Shown: piece by piece, positions 8,128 through 15,758 of the stretch | Position numbering within the stretch: position 1 is the first letter of the stretch | Layout of the letters: every line of letters begins with the position of its first letter | NCBI RefSeq assembly: GCF_021530995.1 | Contig: NZ_JADYTF010000027.1 | Location: forward strand, 1-32,067 | DNA: 32,067 bases | Origin: Bacteroides caecigallinarum | GTDB taxonomy: Bacteria; Bacteroidota; Bacteroidia; Bacteroidales; Bacteroidaceae | Reading direction: 5' to 3' | The notes under the pieces: generated by a model | The model's database searches: none | Told to the model about the DNA's origin: nothing | Seen by the model: the letters and a program-made list of their open reading frames with translations, nothing else | Position numbers and translations under genes: made by a program

Positions 8128-8167
8128 AGCATATGCTTTAGTTTAGCATAACTTTATGCGATATTTG
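8128..8167 (+). promoter_or_regulatory. Promoter with palindromic operator candidates, WYL operon
   Basis: A weak Bacteroides promoter is seen: TTTA 8137-8140, 19 bp, GATATTTG 8160-8167 (one mismatch in each box). AGCATATGCT (8128-8137, perfect palindrome) overlaps the -33 box. GCATAACTTTATGC (8146-8159, 6-bp arms) fills the spacer between the boxes. Both dyads share GCATA, so a repressor, perhaps the WYL protein, could block RNA polymerase here. Confidence 0.45.
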
Positions 8168-8193
8168 TAGTATCGAATTTAAATTTTTGTATT

Positions 8194-8637
8194 ATGGAAC
8201 AACTGACATTCAAATCTTTACTTATCCGGTTTGGTTTTGACGACATCTTACCTGAGTTTAAAGCATTATATCAGCGGAACCAGCCCAAACAAGCGCAACA
8301 TGCTAATTGGGAAGCTTACCGTAGCGTATATCAAAAACTCCAGATGCATGATGTATCTGAATCCCAATATGCCATTTATTTGGTGTCAAGATGGGAAGGA
8401 TGCTCACCGATGATTGATATGAATTGCTCTGTTTATGACCCAAAAGATGAAGATAGCGATTATTACCCAGTGGCAAGCTACTCTCCTTGGTCTGCTCTTT
8501 TAGGTATGGATATTCATATTGACGAAGATGTAACAATCACTTTACAAGAACTGACAGCCGGATTGCTTTGGGAAATCACTTATTACGGAGAAACAGAAGA
8601 AATGATTCAAGAACATCTTAAAAAAATGTTCAAATAG
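8194..8637 (+). CDS. Hypothetical protein, GFDD family
   Basis: A 147-residue acidic soluble protein of unknown function. It shares with the 254-residue protein at 1991-2755 an N-terminal GFDD (14-17) followed by I/L-x-P, a WEAYRSVYQKL segment and a WEITYYGE segment near the C-terminus, so it is a single-domain paralog. Such small acidic proteins often act through protein contacts, but nothing here shows a function. It is first in a three-gene operon: 22 bp separate it from the WYL gene and 19 bp separate that from the next. Its promoter region carries palindromes that may be operators. Confidence 0.75.
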   Translation: MEQLTFKSLLIRFGFDDILPEFKALYQRNQPKQAQHANWEAYRSVYQKLQMHDVSESQYAIYLVSRWEGCSPMIDMNCSVYDPKDEDSDYYPVASYSPWSALLGMDIHIDEDVTITLQELTAGLLWEITYYGETEEMIQEHLKKMFK

Positions 8638-8659
8638 CTGATTTTGTAAAAGGAATGAT

Positions 8660-9559
8660 ATGACAAAAGATTTATTTGACAAATACATTTGGTTAGTAGA
8701 CACTATCTACAGAGCCGGGAAAATCACGTTTGAGGAAATTAATGAGCGTTGGCTTCGTTCACGATTGAGTGAGGGAGAGGATATTCCTTTAAGAACCTTT
8801 CATAACTGGCGTATTGCCATCGAACAAGTATTTGATATAAATATCAATTGTAACCGAAAGGGAGGTTACTATTATTATATCGAAAATGCGGATGATATGC
8901 AAAAGGGAGGCATTCGCAACTGGTTGCTCAATACATTTGCCGTTAATAATCTGATAAACGAAAGCCATCATTTGAAACGGAGAATCCTGTTTGAAGAAAT
9001 TCCTTCCGGCAGAAAATACCTCACGCCTGTCATTGAAGCCATGCGTGACGGATTAGAATTGGAGCTATATTATCAAAGCTATTGGTATGAAGACCCCAGT
9101 ACCTATACGCTGCAACCTTATTGCATCAAAGTGTTTAAGCAGAGGTGGTATGTCATCGGTTTCTGCAAAGAGCGGAATAATATCCGCACTTTTTCTTTGG
9201 ATAGAATACAACAACTGACCACCTTGGACACGAAGTTTATTTATCCAAAAGATTTTGATCCAGAAGCCTACTTTGCAGACTATTTCGGTATTATGATTGA
9301 AAACAAGAAATTGGAAACCATTCGGATTAAAGTCTATGGAATGCATGTGCAGTATATCCGTGCTTTGCCTTTGCACCATTCTCAATGTGAAATTGAGACA
9401 ACAGAAGATTATTCCATCTTTGAGTACCGTATGAAACCGACCTTAGACTTCCGGCAGGAATTACTCTCAAGAGGGGCGGATGTGGAAGTACTTGCTCCTT
9501 TATTCTTTCGGGAAGAGATAGTTCAGTCGGTGAATAAAATGAGTTCATTATACAAATAA
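8660..9559 (+). CDS. WYL-domain transcriptional regulator
   Basis: A 299-residue regulator. Residues 1-85 form a winged-helix-like DNA-binding region (FHNWRIAIEQVF). Residues about 130-220 are a WYL domain with YQSYW, TYTLQPYCIKVFKQRWYVIGF and RTFSLDRI in the family order, and the rest fits the C-terminal WCX extension. WYL domains sense nucleic acids or nucleotides, and WYL proteins commonly control phage-defence loci (for example BrxR-type regulators). AAAAGGA lies 5 bp before the ATG. It is the middle gene of a three-gene operon and may repress it through the GCATA dyads at 8128-8159; that link is inferred. Closest named kin cannot be determined here. Confidence 0.88.
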   Translation: MTKDLFDKYIWLVDTIYRAGKITFEEINERWLRSRLSEGEDIPLRTFHNWRIAIEQVFDININCNRKGGYYYYIENADDMQKGGIRNWLLNTFAVNNLINESHHLKRRILFEEIPSGRKYLTPVIEAMRDGLELELYYQSYWYEDPSTYTLQPYCIKVFKQRWYVIGFCKERNNIRTFSLDRIQQLTTLDTKFIYPKDFDPEAYFADYFGIMIENKKLETIRIKVYGMHVQYIRALPLHHSQCEIETTEDYSIFEYRMKPTLDFRQELLSRGADVEVLAPLFFREEIVQSVNKMSSLYK

Positions 9560-9578
9560 ACAGTAATCTTACATATAA

Positions 9579-10172
9579 ATGAAAAAGAAATATACTGATG
9601 CTCAATCCTCTTTTCAAGATTGGGCACAAATCAAAAAGAAAGAAGTGCAGAATATGGAAGAATCCATGAGGGGAAATCCGTTATATCAGAAGGAAGTGAA
9701 CCCAATGGATGATGATGAAACTTGGTCAAAGCGATTCCATTTCATACTTCACAAGGGACTCCCCGAAAAAGAATGGAAAGCATATCAAAAAGGCATAAGA
9801 CAAGACCGTTTACAGATTTGGGCAATGTTTATGAATGAGAATCCAGACTACGATTATCATTATTTCTTGAATCTGTTGAAATTCAAATTGGAATGGATGA
9901 TTTTCTATTGGGAGAACTTTGGACATTTAGCTCGTGCGGAGCAAGATATCAGTCGAATGCGGATTGCTACAAGGCTTTTGGATATTATCATGGACGAAAA
10001 TTCTGATGCTCCAATCCCTTATGTGAATATGAAAAACAAACATCGCTTCCGTGTATATCATAAATCGCAGGGTATGTATAATGAAGACAGCGAATATGAA
10101 GCTCGCTTTCGCAAAGCGTATTGTCTATTCTTTAGATTCTTAGAATATCATTTGTTAGGATGGTGGGATTGA
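9579..10172 (+). CDS. Hypothetical protein, last gene of the WYL operon
   Basis: A 197-residue soluble protein with no recognised domain. It is rich in Trp, Tyr and charged residues. The centre has LKFKLEWMIFYWENFGH, then a helical segment MRIATRLLDIIMDE and YVNMKNKHRF, and it ends in a WWD tripeptide. No signal peptide, membrane segment or catalytic motif is visible. It starts 19 bp after the WYL gene and is followed by a hairpin, so it closes the operon. Placement beside a WYL regulator makes a stress or defence effector possible, but this is only context. Confidence 0.7.
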   Translation: MKKKYTDAQSSFQDWAQIKKKEVQNMEESMRGNPLYQKEVNPMDDDETWSKRFHFILHKGLPEKEWKAYQKGIRQDRLQIWAMFMNENPDYDYHYFLNLLKFKLEWMIFYWENFGHLARAEQDISRMRIATRLLDIIMDENSDAPIPYVNMKNKHRFRVYHKSQGMYNEDSEYEARFRKAYCLFFRFLEYHLLGWWD

Positions 10173-10184
10173 GAGACGATATAT

Positions 10185-10214
10185 CCCCCAACAACTCAAA
10201 CGAATTGTTGGGGG
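10185..10214. terminator. Hairpin between convergent genes
   Basis: A 10-bp perfect inverted repeat, CCCCCAACAA 10185-10194 with TTGTTGGGGG 10205-10214, lies between the stops at 10172 (+) and 10227 (-). Neither side has a strong T tract, so it may be a weak bidirectional terminator. Confidence 0.6.
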
Positions 10215-10226
10215 CAATAACTATTA

Positions 10227-10925
10227 TCATCTCAGGGCTTCTGCTTCCTGTTGCAATAATCTTGCTCGTTCAAGTTTTTCAGCCCTTACCCTTGTACGGT
10301 ATTCAAAATCTTCTACCACGTTGCGAATGTTACCAATAAGTTTTTTATCCTTATTGTGCGTAAATATGACTTCCAAAGTATCTAAATCTGCTCCACTCGC
10401 TCTGCCATGCATTCGAATAAAACGATACTTTAGATCGTTATCTGACAAAACCATATTTCTTTTAAACTGATAAGCATTACTTACCAAAAGAAGCATAATC
10501 ATTCCAATCATACTCGCTTGCCACAGAAACGGGCAGGAGGTTTTGAAATCAATGATATGCGTATGATTGTTCTGAACTTTCAGATTTTGCAAACGTTGCA
10601 ATTCATTGCTGATTCGTTCTTGCTCGGCAAATATTTTTCCGTTGGTTGTACTCAGAACTGAATATACCTCTTTGAGTTCTTTTAACCGCAAATTTATAGC
10701 GGTACGAAGTCTTTCCCGTCTTTCTTTGTCATAAGATAGTTCGGTTTTCATTTCCGTTATTTCCGATTGAAGCCGTTGTAGGTTGTCTGAAAGCAGGATA
10801 ATTCCTTCACTACCCTCATCTTCTTGTTTCTCCGTTTCTACATTTACCAATTCTTTGATTTCGGAACAGAGGTTATATACTGCATCCAGCGTGTGGATAA
10901 AATTGTTGTTTTCCATTTCTTTCAT
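10227..10925 (-). CDS. Membrane-anchored coiled-coil protein of mobilization operon
   Basis: A 232-residue protein. Residues 1-125 are charged and heptad-like (LQRLQSEITEMKTEL, ISNELQRLQNLK), predicting coiled coil. One hydrophobic segment, about residues 136-156 (LWQASMIGMIMLLLVSNAYQF), looks like a single membrane helix, followed by a charged C-terminal region. The gene lies 22 bp after mobA on the same strand, as the last gene of the mob operon; I recall similar small membrane proteins after Bacteroides relaxase genes. It might link the relaxosome to the membrane, which is inference. ATG 10925 is used; an in-frame ATG at 10916 is equally possible. Confidence 0.72.
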   Translation of the reverse strand: MKEMENNNFIHTLDAVYNLCSEIKELVNVETEKQEDEGSEGIILLSDNLQRLQSEITEMKTELSYDKERRERLRTAINLRLKELKEVYSVLSTTNGKIFAEQERISNELQRLQNLKVQNNHTHIIDFKTSCPFLWQASMIGMIMLLLVSNAYQFKRNMVLSDNDLKYRFIRMHGRASGADLDTLEVIFTHNKDKKLIGNIRNVVEDFEYRTRVRAEKLERARLLQQEAEALR

Positions 10926-10947
10926 TTTTGTATCTATTTTAGGGGTT

Positions 10948-11889
10948 TTACCAATTTATTCTTTTCTTTTTCTTCTTTTTCAACTTCCGTTGAAAGGCAG
11001 CTTCCGCATTTTCATCAGCATTGTTAAAAGTAGGGGTGAATAATCCACCCAATGCTCCGACAAGGCTTTCAGCTATATTGCTGCTTGAGGTATAAGTATT
11101 CTCATGTTGTATTACAGGTTGCCCATTGTTGGTTGTCATTCCAATACCCTGTTGGTATTGGTTATTGTTTTCTCCCAACTGTTTATCCAGTTTTGAATAG
11201 CTGAAATTCCTGTCAATGCCCGAAGCCTTGAACGTAATGCCATCTTTGGTAAGAGATAAACCTTGAATAACATTACTCTTGCCTCTATACTTAAACTCCG
11301 TTTTTATTCCCTGCTTGGATAATTCAGAAATGAATTGTTTCCAGCTATTGGATTTGCCTAACGAGTTCTTGACGGCATGGTAAATCTCGTACTTCGTCTT
11401 ATCGCTTCCTTTCAGACGATGTGTTCTTACCCTGTCCTTGCCTTTACCAAAATAAAGTCCGTACTTTTCTTTCAGTTCCTTGCAAACCTTGATATTCCGA
11501 TAACAGTCGTTCCTGTCGCTGATAGTACGTCCGTTGTTATCCACACGGTTGAAAACGATGTGAACGTGCGGATGCTTCTGGTAGTTGTGCCGGGCAATGA
11601 TATACTGGGTATCTCTGATTCCCATTTTCTGCATATACTCCTTTGCCAGACTTACCAGCGTCTCATCCGTCATTCTTGGAGTATCCTCGGGCGCATAGCT
11701 GAGTGAGATATGTCCCACAGGCTGACGAATATTCGGCTTCATCATCCGCTGGGTTTGAAAACAGTCCGTAATGGTTTGAATACTGTCCGTCAATACTCCT
11801 TCCGCTGTCAGCAGTCTTGCATCGGGCTTGCCCAATACATAATTAACACAGCCTTTGAATCCAGTTCCCTTACTTATTTTTCCAATCAT
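10948..11889 (-). CDS. mobA: Relaxase/mobilization protein MobA (MobP-like)
   Basis: A 313-residue relaxase that would nick oriT and lead the strand into the recipient. Motif I around CVNYVLG supplies a candidate nucleophile Tyr17. The metal-binding motif III is HPHVHIVFNRV, with His106, His108 and His110. This matches the Relaxase (PF03432) family and Bacteroides BmgA/MobA proteins. The C-terminus ends in a very lysine-rich tail (about residues 300-311), probably for DNA binding. Its start overlaps the end of mobC by 20 bp, and the oriT-like site lies upstream of mobC. No coupling protein or secretion genes are present, so export must use a helper's machinery. Confidence 0.92.
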   Translation of the reverse strand: MIGKISKGTGFKGCVNYVLGKPDARLLTAEGVLTDSIQTITDCFQTQRMMKPNIRQPVGHISLSYAPEDTPRMTDETLVSLAKEYMQKMGIRDTQYIIARHNYQKHPHVHIVFNRVDNNGRTISDRNDCYRNIKVCKELKEKYGLYFGKGKDRVRTHRLKGSDKTKYEIYHAVKNSLGKSNSWKQFISELSKQGIKTEFKYRGKSNVIQGLSLTKDGITFKASGIDRNFSYSKLDKQLGENNNQYQQGIGMTTNNGQPVIQHENTYTSSSNIAESLVGALGGLFTPTFNNADENAEAAFQRKLKKKKKKRINW

Positions 11890-12223
11890 CGGACAACTGT
11901 TTTATGATTTGGACTATCTTTTTCTTTAACATCATCAGTTCGGCTGCTACTCCTGCGAATCCTCCGGCATTGGCTTTATGGGCAAGCTGGTTGATGTTGT
12001 TGGCTTCCCCTGCCAATTTACGGAGTACGTCTGCATCCGCCTTGCTGATACGCTGTACAACTTTCCCCGTAAGCAATACGGAATGTACAAACCTACTGAG
12101 GGAAACGCCTGCATCTTTCCTGCGTTTCTCTACCGCTTGGTATTCAATATCTGTAAATCTTGCGCTGACCACACGCACCTTGTTACGCTTGGTCGGTCGT
12201 GGTTGTTGTTTATCTTTTTTCAT
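11870..12223 (-). CDS. mobC: Mobilization accessory protein MobC
   Basis: A protein of about 117 residues from ATG 12223. It fits the MobC/BmgB relaxosome family: an N-terminal basic stretch, VVSARFTDIEYQAVEKRRKDAGVSLS-type ribbon-helix-helix start, then ADVLRKLAGEANNINQLAHKAN, the family's typical LxxxxNNINQLAxxAN segment. It helps the relaxase open oriT. The frame continues upstream to 12322, but that extension runs through the oriT core and inverted repeat, so ATG 12223 is preferred. It overlaps mobA by 20 bp and is co-translated with it. Confidence 0.9.
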   Translation of the reverse strand: MKKDKQQPRPTKRNKVRVVSARFTDIEYQAVEKRRKDAGVSLSRFVHSVLLTGKVVQRISKADADVLRKLAGEANNINQLAHKANAGGFAGVAAELMMLKKKIVQIIKQLSDDWKNK

Positions 12224-12242
12224 TTTGAAATTTCCTTTTAAT

Positions 12243-12318
12243 TGCGACCAACGGGAGCGGACTGTCTTTGCTTCCGGCAAAGCAAGGTCGGAAATGTATA
12301 CATTTCCATAACCTTGCT
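12243..12318 (-). other. Putative oriT of the element
   Basis: A core TGCGACCAACGGGAGCGGAC at 12243-12262 is followed by an inverted repeat AGCAAGGT 12281-12288 / ACCTTGCT 12311-12318, which encloses the perfect 18-bp palindrome GGAAATGTATACATTTCC at 12290-12307. It lies directly upstream of mobC-mobA, the usual place for oriT in Bacteroides mobilizable elements. The same core-plus-repeat layout recurs at 1522-1628. Confidence 0.6.
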
Positions 12319-12367
12319 CCATTAGACAATACGGCTTCCGCCAGTACAGCGATAATACATGTGGATA

Positions 12368-13306
12368 TTATAAACTCCGCCCTTTTGACTTCTTAGGCGG
12401 TGCAACTTGTACATTTTTCTTTTCCTGTATAGGACGTTGCTTGATAAGATACTCGTTCAAGTCCTTGCAATCCTTATAGGTGTGTGAAGCGTCACGGACA
12501 CGATAGGAGTACTCGTTTGTCAGTTTTCGGCAGGCTTCCATTCCGGCACGATCATTGTCGAAAAAACAATGAATGCGCTCATAGACGGCTAACTCGTCAA
12601 TCGCCTTGGAAAGATTGGAAACCGAGTTCAGTATGATATAGTCTTGCCTGTCCAAACACGGCATATTGGGACATTTCTCTATTCTTATGGTCAGGAACGA
12701 GAGATAGTCCATGAATCCCTCGAATACGAAACAGGTATCATTTCTTCTGCTTTCATGCCTAATATGGGTAATATCCTTCGGCGCGATACAGCCTTTAAAG
12801 TATCGGTTGCGTATCTCGTAACCGTCAGCCATATTTTGAAAGCCGATGACAAAATAACGCTTGCCGTTGTTCTCGAAGTGTACCTCACAACATTCTCTTT
12901 TCGCAAGTTCCAAATTTATTCTCCGCTCTTGCAAATAGAAGAGCAGAGCAGGAGAAGTGAGCTCCTTTATTTCCATACGTTGAAAGTTAGGTGCAGTAGA
13001 GGATTGCTCCCGAAAAGAGAAAGACACGGGTCTGATGTGCGGTGTCTGCTCTGCAATCCGTTGCAGCAGGTACGGCACATGGACGGAACAGTAAAGTTCC
13101 GAAGCCAGTGCGATGATATTGCCTCCCTTACCCAGTCCAAAGTCATACCACTTATTGATTTCGGCATTCACTTTGAATGATGCTTCGTTTTCTTCCCGAA
13201 ACGGTGATTTGTACCAAAGGTTTGCCCCCTGCTGTTTGACAGGAGCATAACCCAAACTGTGCAGATAGTCTGTCAGCCTTATATTCTTTGCTTCTTCAAT
13301 TGTCAT
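12368..13306 (-). CDS. DNA primase (CHC2-like/TOPRIM)
   Basis: A protein of about 312 residues. The N-terminal ~90 residues resemble a CHC2 zinc-finger region (LWYKSPFREENEASF, WYDFGLGKGGNII) but lack its zinc cysteines. A TOPRIM domain follows: VFEGFMDYLSF supplies the catalytic glutamate and HCFFDNDRAGMEA the metal-binding DND. It would prime replication of the excised circle or of the transferred strand; NBU1 has a primase (prmN1) in the same neighbourhood, needed for excision. ATG 13306 is preferred to 13357, since the extension overlaps repeat sites. Its promoter lies within the TTCAACA cluster, and oriT lies after its stop. Confidence 0.85.
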   Translation of the reverse strand: MTIEEAKNIRLTDYLHSLGYAPVKQQGANLWYKSPFREENEASFKVNAEINKWYDFGLGKGGNIIALASELYCSVHVPYLLQRIAEQTPHIRPVSFSFREQSSTAPNFQRMEIKELTSPALLFYLQERRINLELAKRECCEVHFENNGKRYFVIGFQNMADGYEIRNRYFKGCIAPKDITHIRHESRRNDTCFVFEGFMDYLSFLTIRIEKCPNMPCLDRQDYIILNSVSNLSKAIDELAVYERIHCFFDNDRAGMEACRKLTNEYSYRVRDASHTYKDCKDLNEYLIKQRPIQEKKNVQVAPPKKSKGRSL

Positions 13307-13337
13307 TTTCTGTACGGATTTAATTGTTAGTAAAAAC

Positions 13338-13532
13338 TGTTGAATTGTTGAACGCATCTTGTATTAAGTTGAAACACAAAGATGTACCTTTCAACAGCAA
13401 CTCAACAAATGCCAACGAAAAGAGAAACAATTATTTTTTCTTTTCAACAGCATATTTTGAATGTTGAGCCTTTGTTGAAATAATTGTAAGCTAAGCATCA
13501 ATAAGTTACTTGCTTATTTCAACAATTCAACA
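13338..13532. repeat. TTCAACA iteron-like cluster, possible origin or operator
   Basis: Seven exact TTCAACA/TGTTGAA sites lie at 13338, 13346, 13390, 13443, 13473, 13518 and 13526, and three one-mismatch copies at 13368, 13401 and 13462. The outer pairs form a perfect 15-bp inverted repeat, TGTTGAATTGTTGAA 13338-13352 and TTCAACAATTCAACA 13518-13532. The cluster sits between helicase and primase genes. Confidence 0.7.
13377..13409 (-). promoter_or_regulatory. Promoter of the primase gene
   Basis: On the minus strand, TTTG (13409-13406), 21 bp, CATCTTTG (13384-13377) fits the Bacteroides consensus with one mismatch. Two TTCAACA-type sites lie between or beside the boxes, so a protein bound there would control primase expression. 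Confidence 0.5.
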
Positions 13533-13538
13533 AAATAA

Positions 13539-14750
13539 TCAAAGTTTGTCCAGCAATGTTCTACTGACGGTGTAAAAGCGTCCCACCCTCCTGACTGGAG
13601 CAAACCTGCATTCCTTATTATAATCAAACTGATAGGTGGTATAAGTCAGTCCATTGGGGGCAGGTGTCAATTTCCAACTTTCTGCAATGATTCTGCGCAA
13701 GTGATGCTTTTCGATTTTCACTCCCGAAAGATTCAACAGGTTAAGCAGGTCATTCAAACAAAAAGAAAATCTGTCAGTTCCCACGTTGTCCATTATTTCC
13801 CTTATCAGTTCCATGACCTCCACTTCGTGTTTGCCACGGTTGCACCGGATGATTCTCAACAAAGCCGCAGTCTCGGTTAACTTCGGAGAAAACCACATAC
13901 GGCTTTCCTGTCGGGTTGTCAGTTCCCTATGCTGAAGGAAGTAAAGAAAAGCAGGAATTTCCGAAGTCAATTTTTGCAGGAAATTCGTATCGTCACTTTC
14001 AAGGCGATGAATCTTCCGTACCCAATAACGTGTTTCGCCCGGGTCAATGATAACAGGTAGATTTTCATTATTGGAACAAAGTACGAACTTGGCAAAGAAA
14101 GCTATCTCGTCACGGTCTTTACCCTTAGCTTCTACTTTGTAGGACAATGTGGTACTGAGATTCTTCAATCGCTCTGAATCTTCCCTGCGGTTCAGTAATA
14201 CTTCATCTACCACAATGATAAGCTTTCCTGCCCAGTCTGCATTGAACTGGCTACGAAAATCTTCATTCGTGTTAAAGGTTACATTATTGCGGAACATAGC
14301 TTTCAGGAAGTTCAAAAACGTACTCTTTCCCGTATTGCGTTCTTCCGATACCAATAATAGAATCGGCAGTTTCTGTACAGGTTGCAAGTAAAGAAGTTGC
14401 AGATAATCCATTCCCAGCTCATACTGTTCACCGAAGATGTGGCGCACTAAAACCTGAATGTGGGAGAAATCTCCTTCTTTTGGTTCGTGTCCTATCGGCT
14501 CGTACAGATTCAGAAAATTATCTATCACGTGGCAATAGTTTACATGGTCAGGGACGGTACAGAAACCGTCGTATTTGGGAACACTCGCTAAATAATCCTT
14601 GCCATAATCTTGACGAAGTGTTTCGTTGTTCCATACGATGCGTTTCTTGATATGTCCCCCGTTTAGTCGGGGCTGGTTCACTATCTTGTAAAGTGTTGTT
14701 CCTACCCGCACAAACGGACTTTCATTTTTGAATGCTTCTTTTGTACTCAT
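13539..14750 (-). CDS. SF3-type replicative helicase (primase-helicase family)
   Basis: A protein of about 403 residues from ATG 14750. The centre is an SF3-like AAA+ core: Walker A SEERNTGKST (Gly141-Lys142-Ser143), Walker B KLIIVVDEV (Asp182-Glu183), then a sensor-type FVLCSNN. This fits the D5-like/DUF5906 helicases of Bacteroides integrative elements, which unwind DNA for element replication. The longer frame to 14882 overlaps the preceding excisionase-like gene and is rejected; ATG 14750 lies 5 bp after that gene's stop. The primase lies downstream past the TTCAACA cluster, so helicase, repeats and primase look like one replication module. Confidence 0.85.
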   Translation of the reverse strand: MSTKEAFKNESPFVRVGTTLYKIVNQPRLNGGHIKKRIVWNNETLRQDYGKDYLASVPKYDGFCTVPDHVNYCHVIDNFLNLYEPIGHEPKEGDFSHIQVLVRHIFGEQYELGMDYLQLLYLQPVQKLPILLLVSEERNTGKSTFLNFLKAMFRNNVTFNTNEDFRSQFNADWAGKLIIVVDEVLLNRREDSERLKNLSTTLSYKVEAKGKDRDEIAFFAKFVLCSNNENLPVIIDPGETRYWVRKIHRLESDDTNFLQKLTSEIPAFLYFLQHRELTTRQESRMWFSPKLTETAALLRIIRCNRGKHEVEVMELIREIMDNVGTDRFSFCLNDLLNLLNLSGVKIEKHHLRRIIAESWKLTPAPNGLTYTTYQFDYNKECRFAPVRRVGRFYTVSRTLLDKL

Positions 14751-14754
14751 AGTT

Positions 14755-15105
14755 TTAGCGTTTACGTTTGAAACATTTCTGAATGCTGATTGCCGAATCG
14801 CAATTTTCATTACTGCTTGAAACCAGTTGCTGGTGTGCCCACTCAATAAGAGCTTTGCGGGAAAAGACAAGTTTGTTTCCATACTTCATAAAAGGTATTT
14901 GTTCTTGCGAAGTCATTTTGTACAATTTTGCCTTTGAAGTCGGGAATCCGTTATCTTCCAATACTTTCAGCGCATTGGGCATACTTAGTGTATCAGGCAA
15001 ATCAGAACTGAACATAGCCTGTTGATTTCCTGAAAAGAATTTTGAAACCGCATTGAATACAGCTTCTTGAATTTGCTCCTCTGTTGCGACAATAATATTT
15101 GCCAT
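14755..15105 (-). CDS. Excisionase-like helix-turn-helix protein
   Basis: A 116-residue DNA-binding protein from ATG 15105 (15111 also possible). The middle has a MerR/excisionase-type winged helix: LEDNGFPTSKAKLYKMTSQ followed by IPFMKYGNKLVFSRKALIEW, the pattern of the HTH_17 family used by Xis-type factors. Such proteins bend DNA and favour excision, and sometimes regulate the downstream replication genes. It is separated from the helicase by only 4 bp, so the two are co-transcribed. A 240-bp gap with a dyad lies upstream. Confidence 0.8.
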   Translation of the reverse strand: MANIIVATEEQIQEAVFNAVSKFFSGNQQAMFSSDLPDTLSMPNALKVLEDNGFPTSKAKLYKMTSQEQIPFMKYGNKLVFSRKALIEWAHQQLVSSSNENCDSAISIQKCFKRKR

Positions 15106-15265
15106 AATCAAACATTTTAGGGGTTAGACAATAAGCTGTCGTCACAGCTATCTCAACGTTGATGATGCAAAGGAAAAACAAAAAGAAGAGCTTATAAAAC
15201 GAATAAATATCTGCATTAACAAAGACAAAAGAAGACATTAGCTGCCACAAGAAGACATACAAATA

Positions 15266-15308
15266 ATGCCATTCAGAGGTTTGGAAGCGTCTGTCCTCAG
15301 AATGGCAT
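15266..15308 (-). terminator. Imperfect hairpin downstream of the 15351 gene
   Basis: ATGCCATTC 15266-15274 pairs with GAATGGCAT 15300-15308. After one mismatch GAGG 15276-15279 pairs with CCTC 15295-15298. The 13-bp pairing lies just after the stop at 15351 on the minus strand. The T tract is weak, so it may be a terminator or a binding dyad. Confidence 0.4.
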
Positions 15309-15350
15309 CAAATGGCACTTTTGATATAGATGATAAATTGAAATGTGATT

Positions 15351-15758
15351 TTATTGTTTTTGCTTGCGCAATTGCTCCGTTACTTCATCCACATTAAAAT
15401 AATCAAAGCATACATGCGGGTCTTGGCAGGGTTTTATTAATCCGTCTTTTATCCATTTGTTTACAGATGCGGGTGTGGTTCTCATCCATTTGGCTAAATG
15501 AGTATTTGTCACCAAATATCTTCCGTTCAGTTGGGTAAGAGTATGTTTGTTTGCGGAGAATCCACGTTGCAAGCGGTCTATCAGTACATCTATGTCCTTC
15601 TTTATGATTTTAGGGGCAGGTTTGTTTTCCTTAATACTTATCTCAATAGAAGTCATATCAAAGTTTGCCAGCTGAGGGAGTTGGGACAACTCCGCAATCA
15701 GATACTGGGCACATCTCAGGTCTTTGATTTTGAATGTCAATTGCTTTCGTCTTGGCAT
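15351..15758 (-). CDS. Helix-turn-helix DNA-binding protein
   Basis: A 135-residue basic protein. The C-terminal half reads as a helix-turn-helix: VTNTHLAKWMRTTPASVNKWIKDG then CFDYFNVDEVTEQL, resembling the MerR-like fold of excision regulators. The N-terminal half is unrecognised. It overlaps the end of the AlbA-domain gene by 22 bp and is likely translated from the same transcript. With the excisionase-like gene it is probably one of the small regulators that sit between integrase and helicase in NBU-type elements; the exact role is inferred. Confidence 0.7.
   Translation of the reverse strand: MPRRKQLTFKIKDLRCAQYLIAELSQLPQLANFDMTSIEISIKENKPAPKIIKKDIDVLIDRLQRGFSANKHTLTQLNGRYLVTNTHLAKWMRTTPASVNKWIKDGLIKPCQDPHVCFDYFNVDEVTEQLRKQKQ

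Noticed and set aside
12224-12322. N-terminal extension of MobC
   Set aside because: It is a reading through the oriT core; the family starts at the basic MKKDKQQ segment.
13338-13532. CRISPR array
   Set aside because: The repeats are only 7 bp, in both orientations and unevenly spaced; no cas genes.
14751-14882. 44-residue extension of the helicase
   Set aside because: It lies entirely within the upstream excisionase-like gene in another frame.
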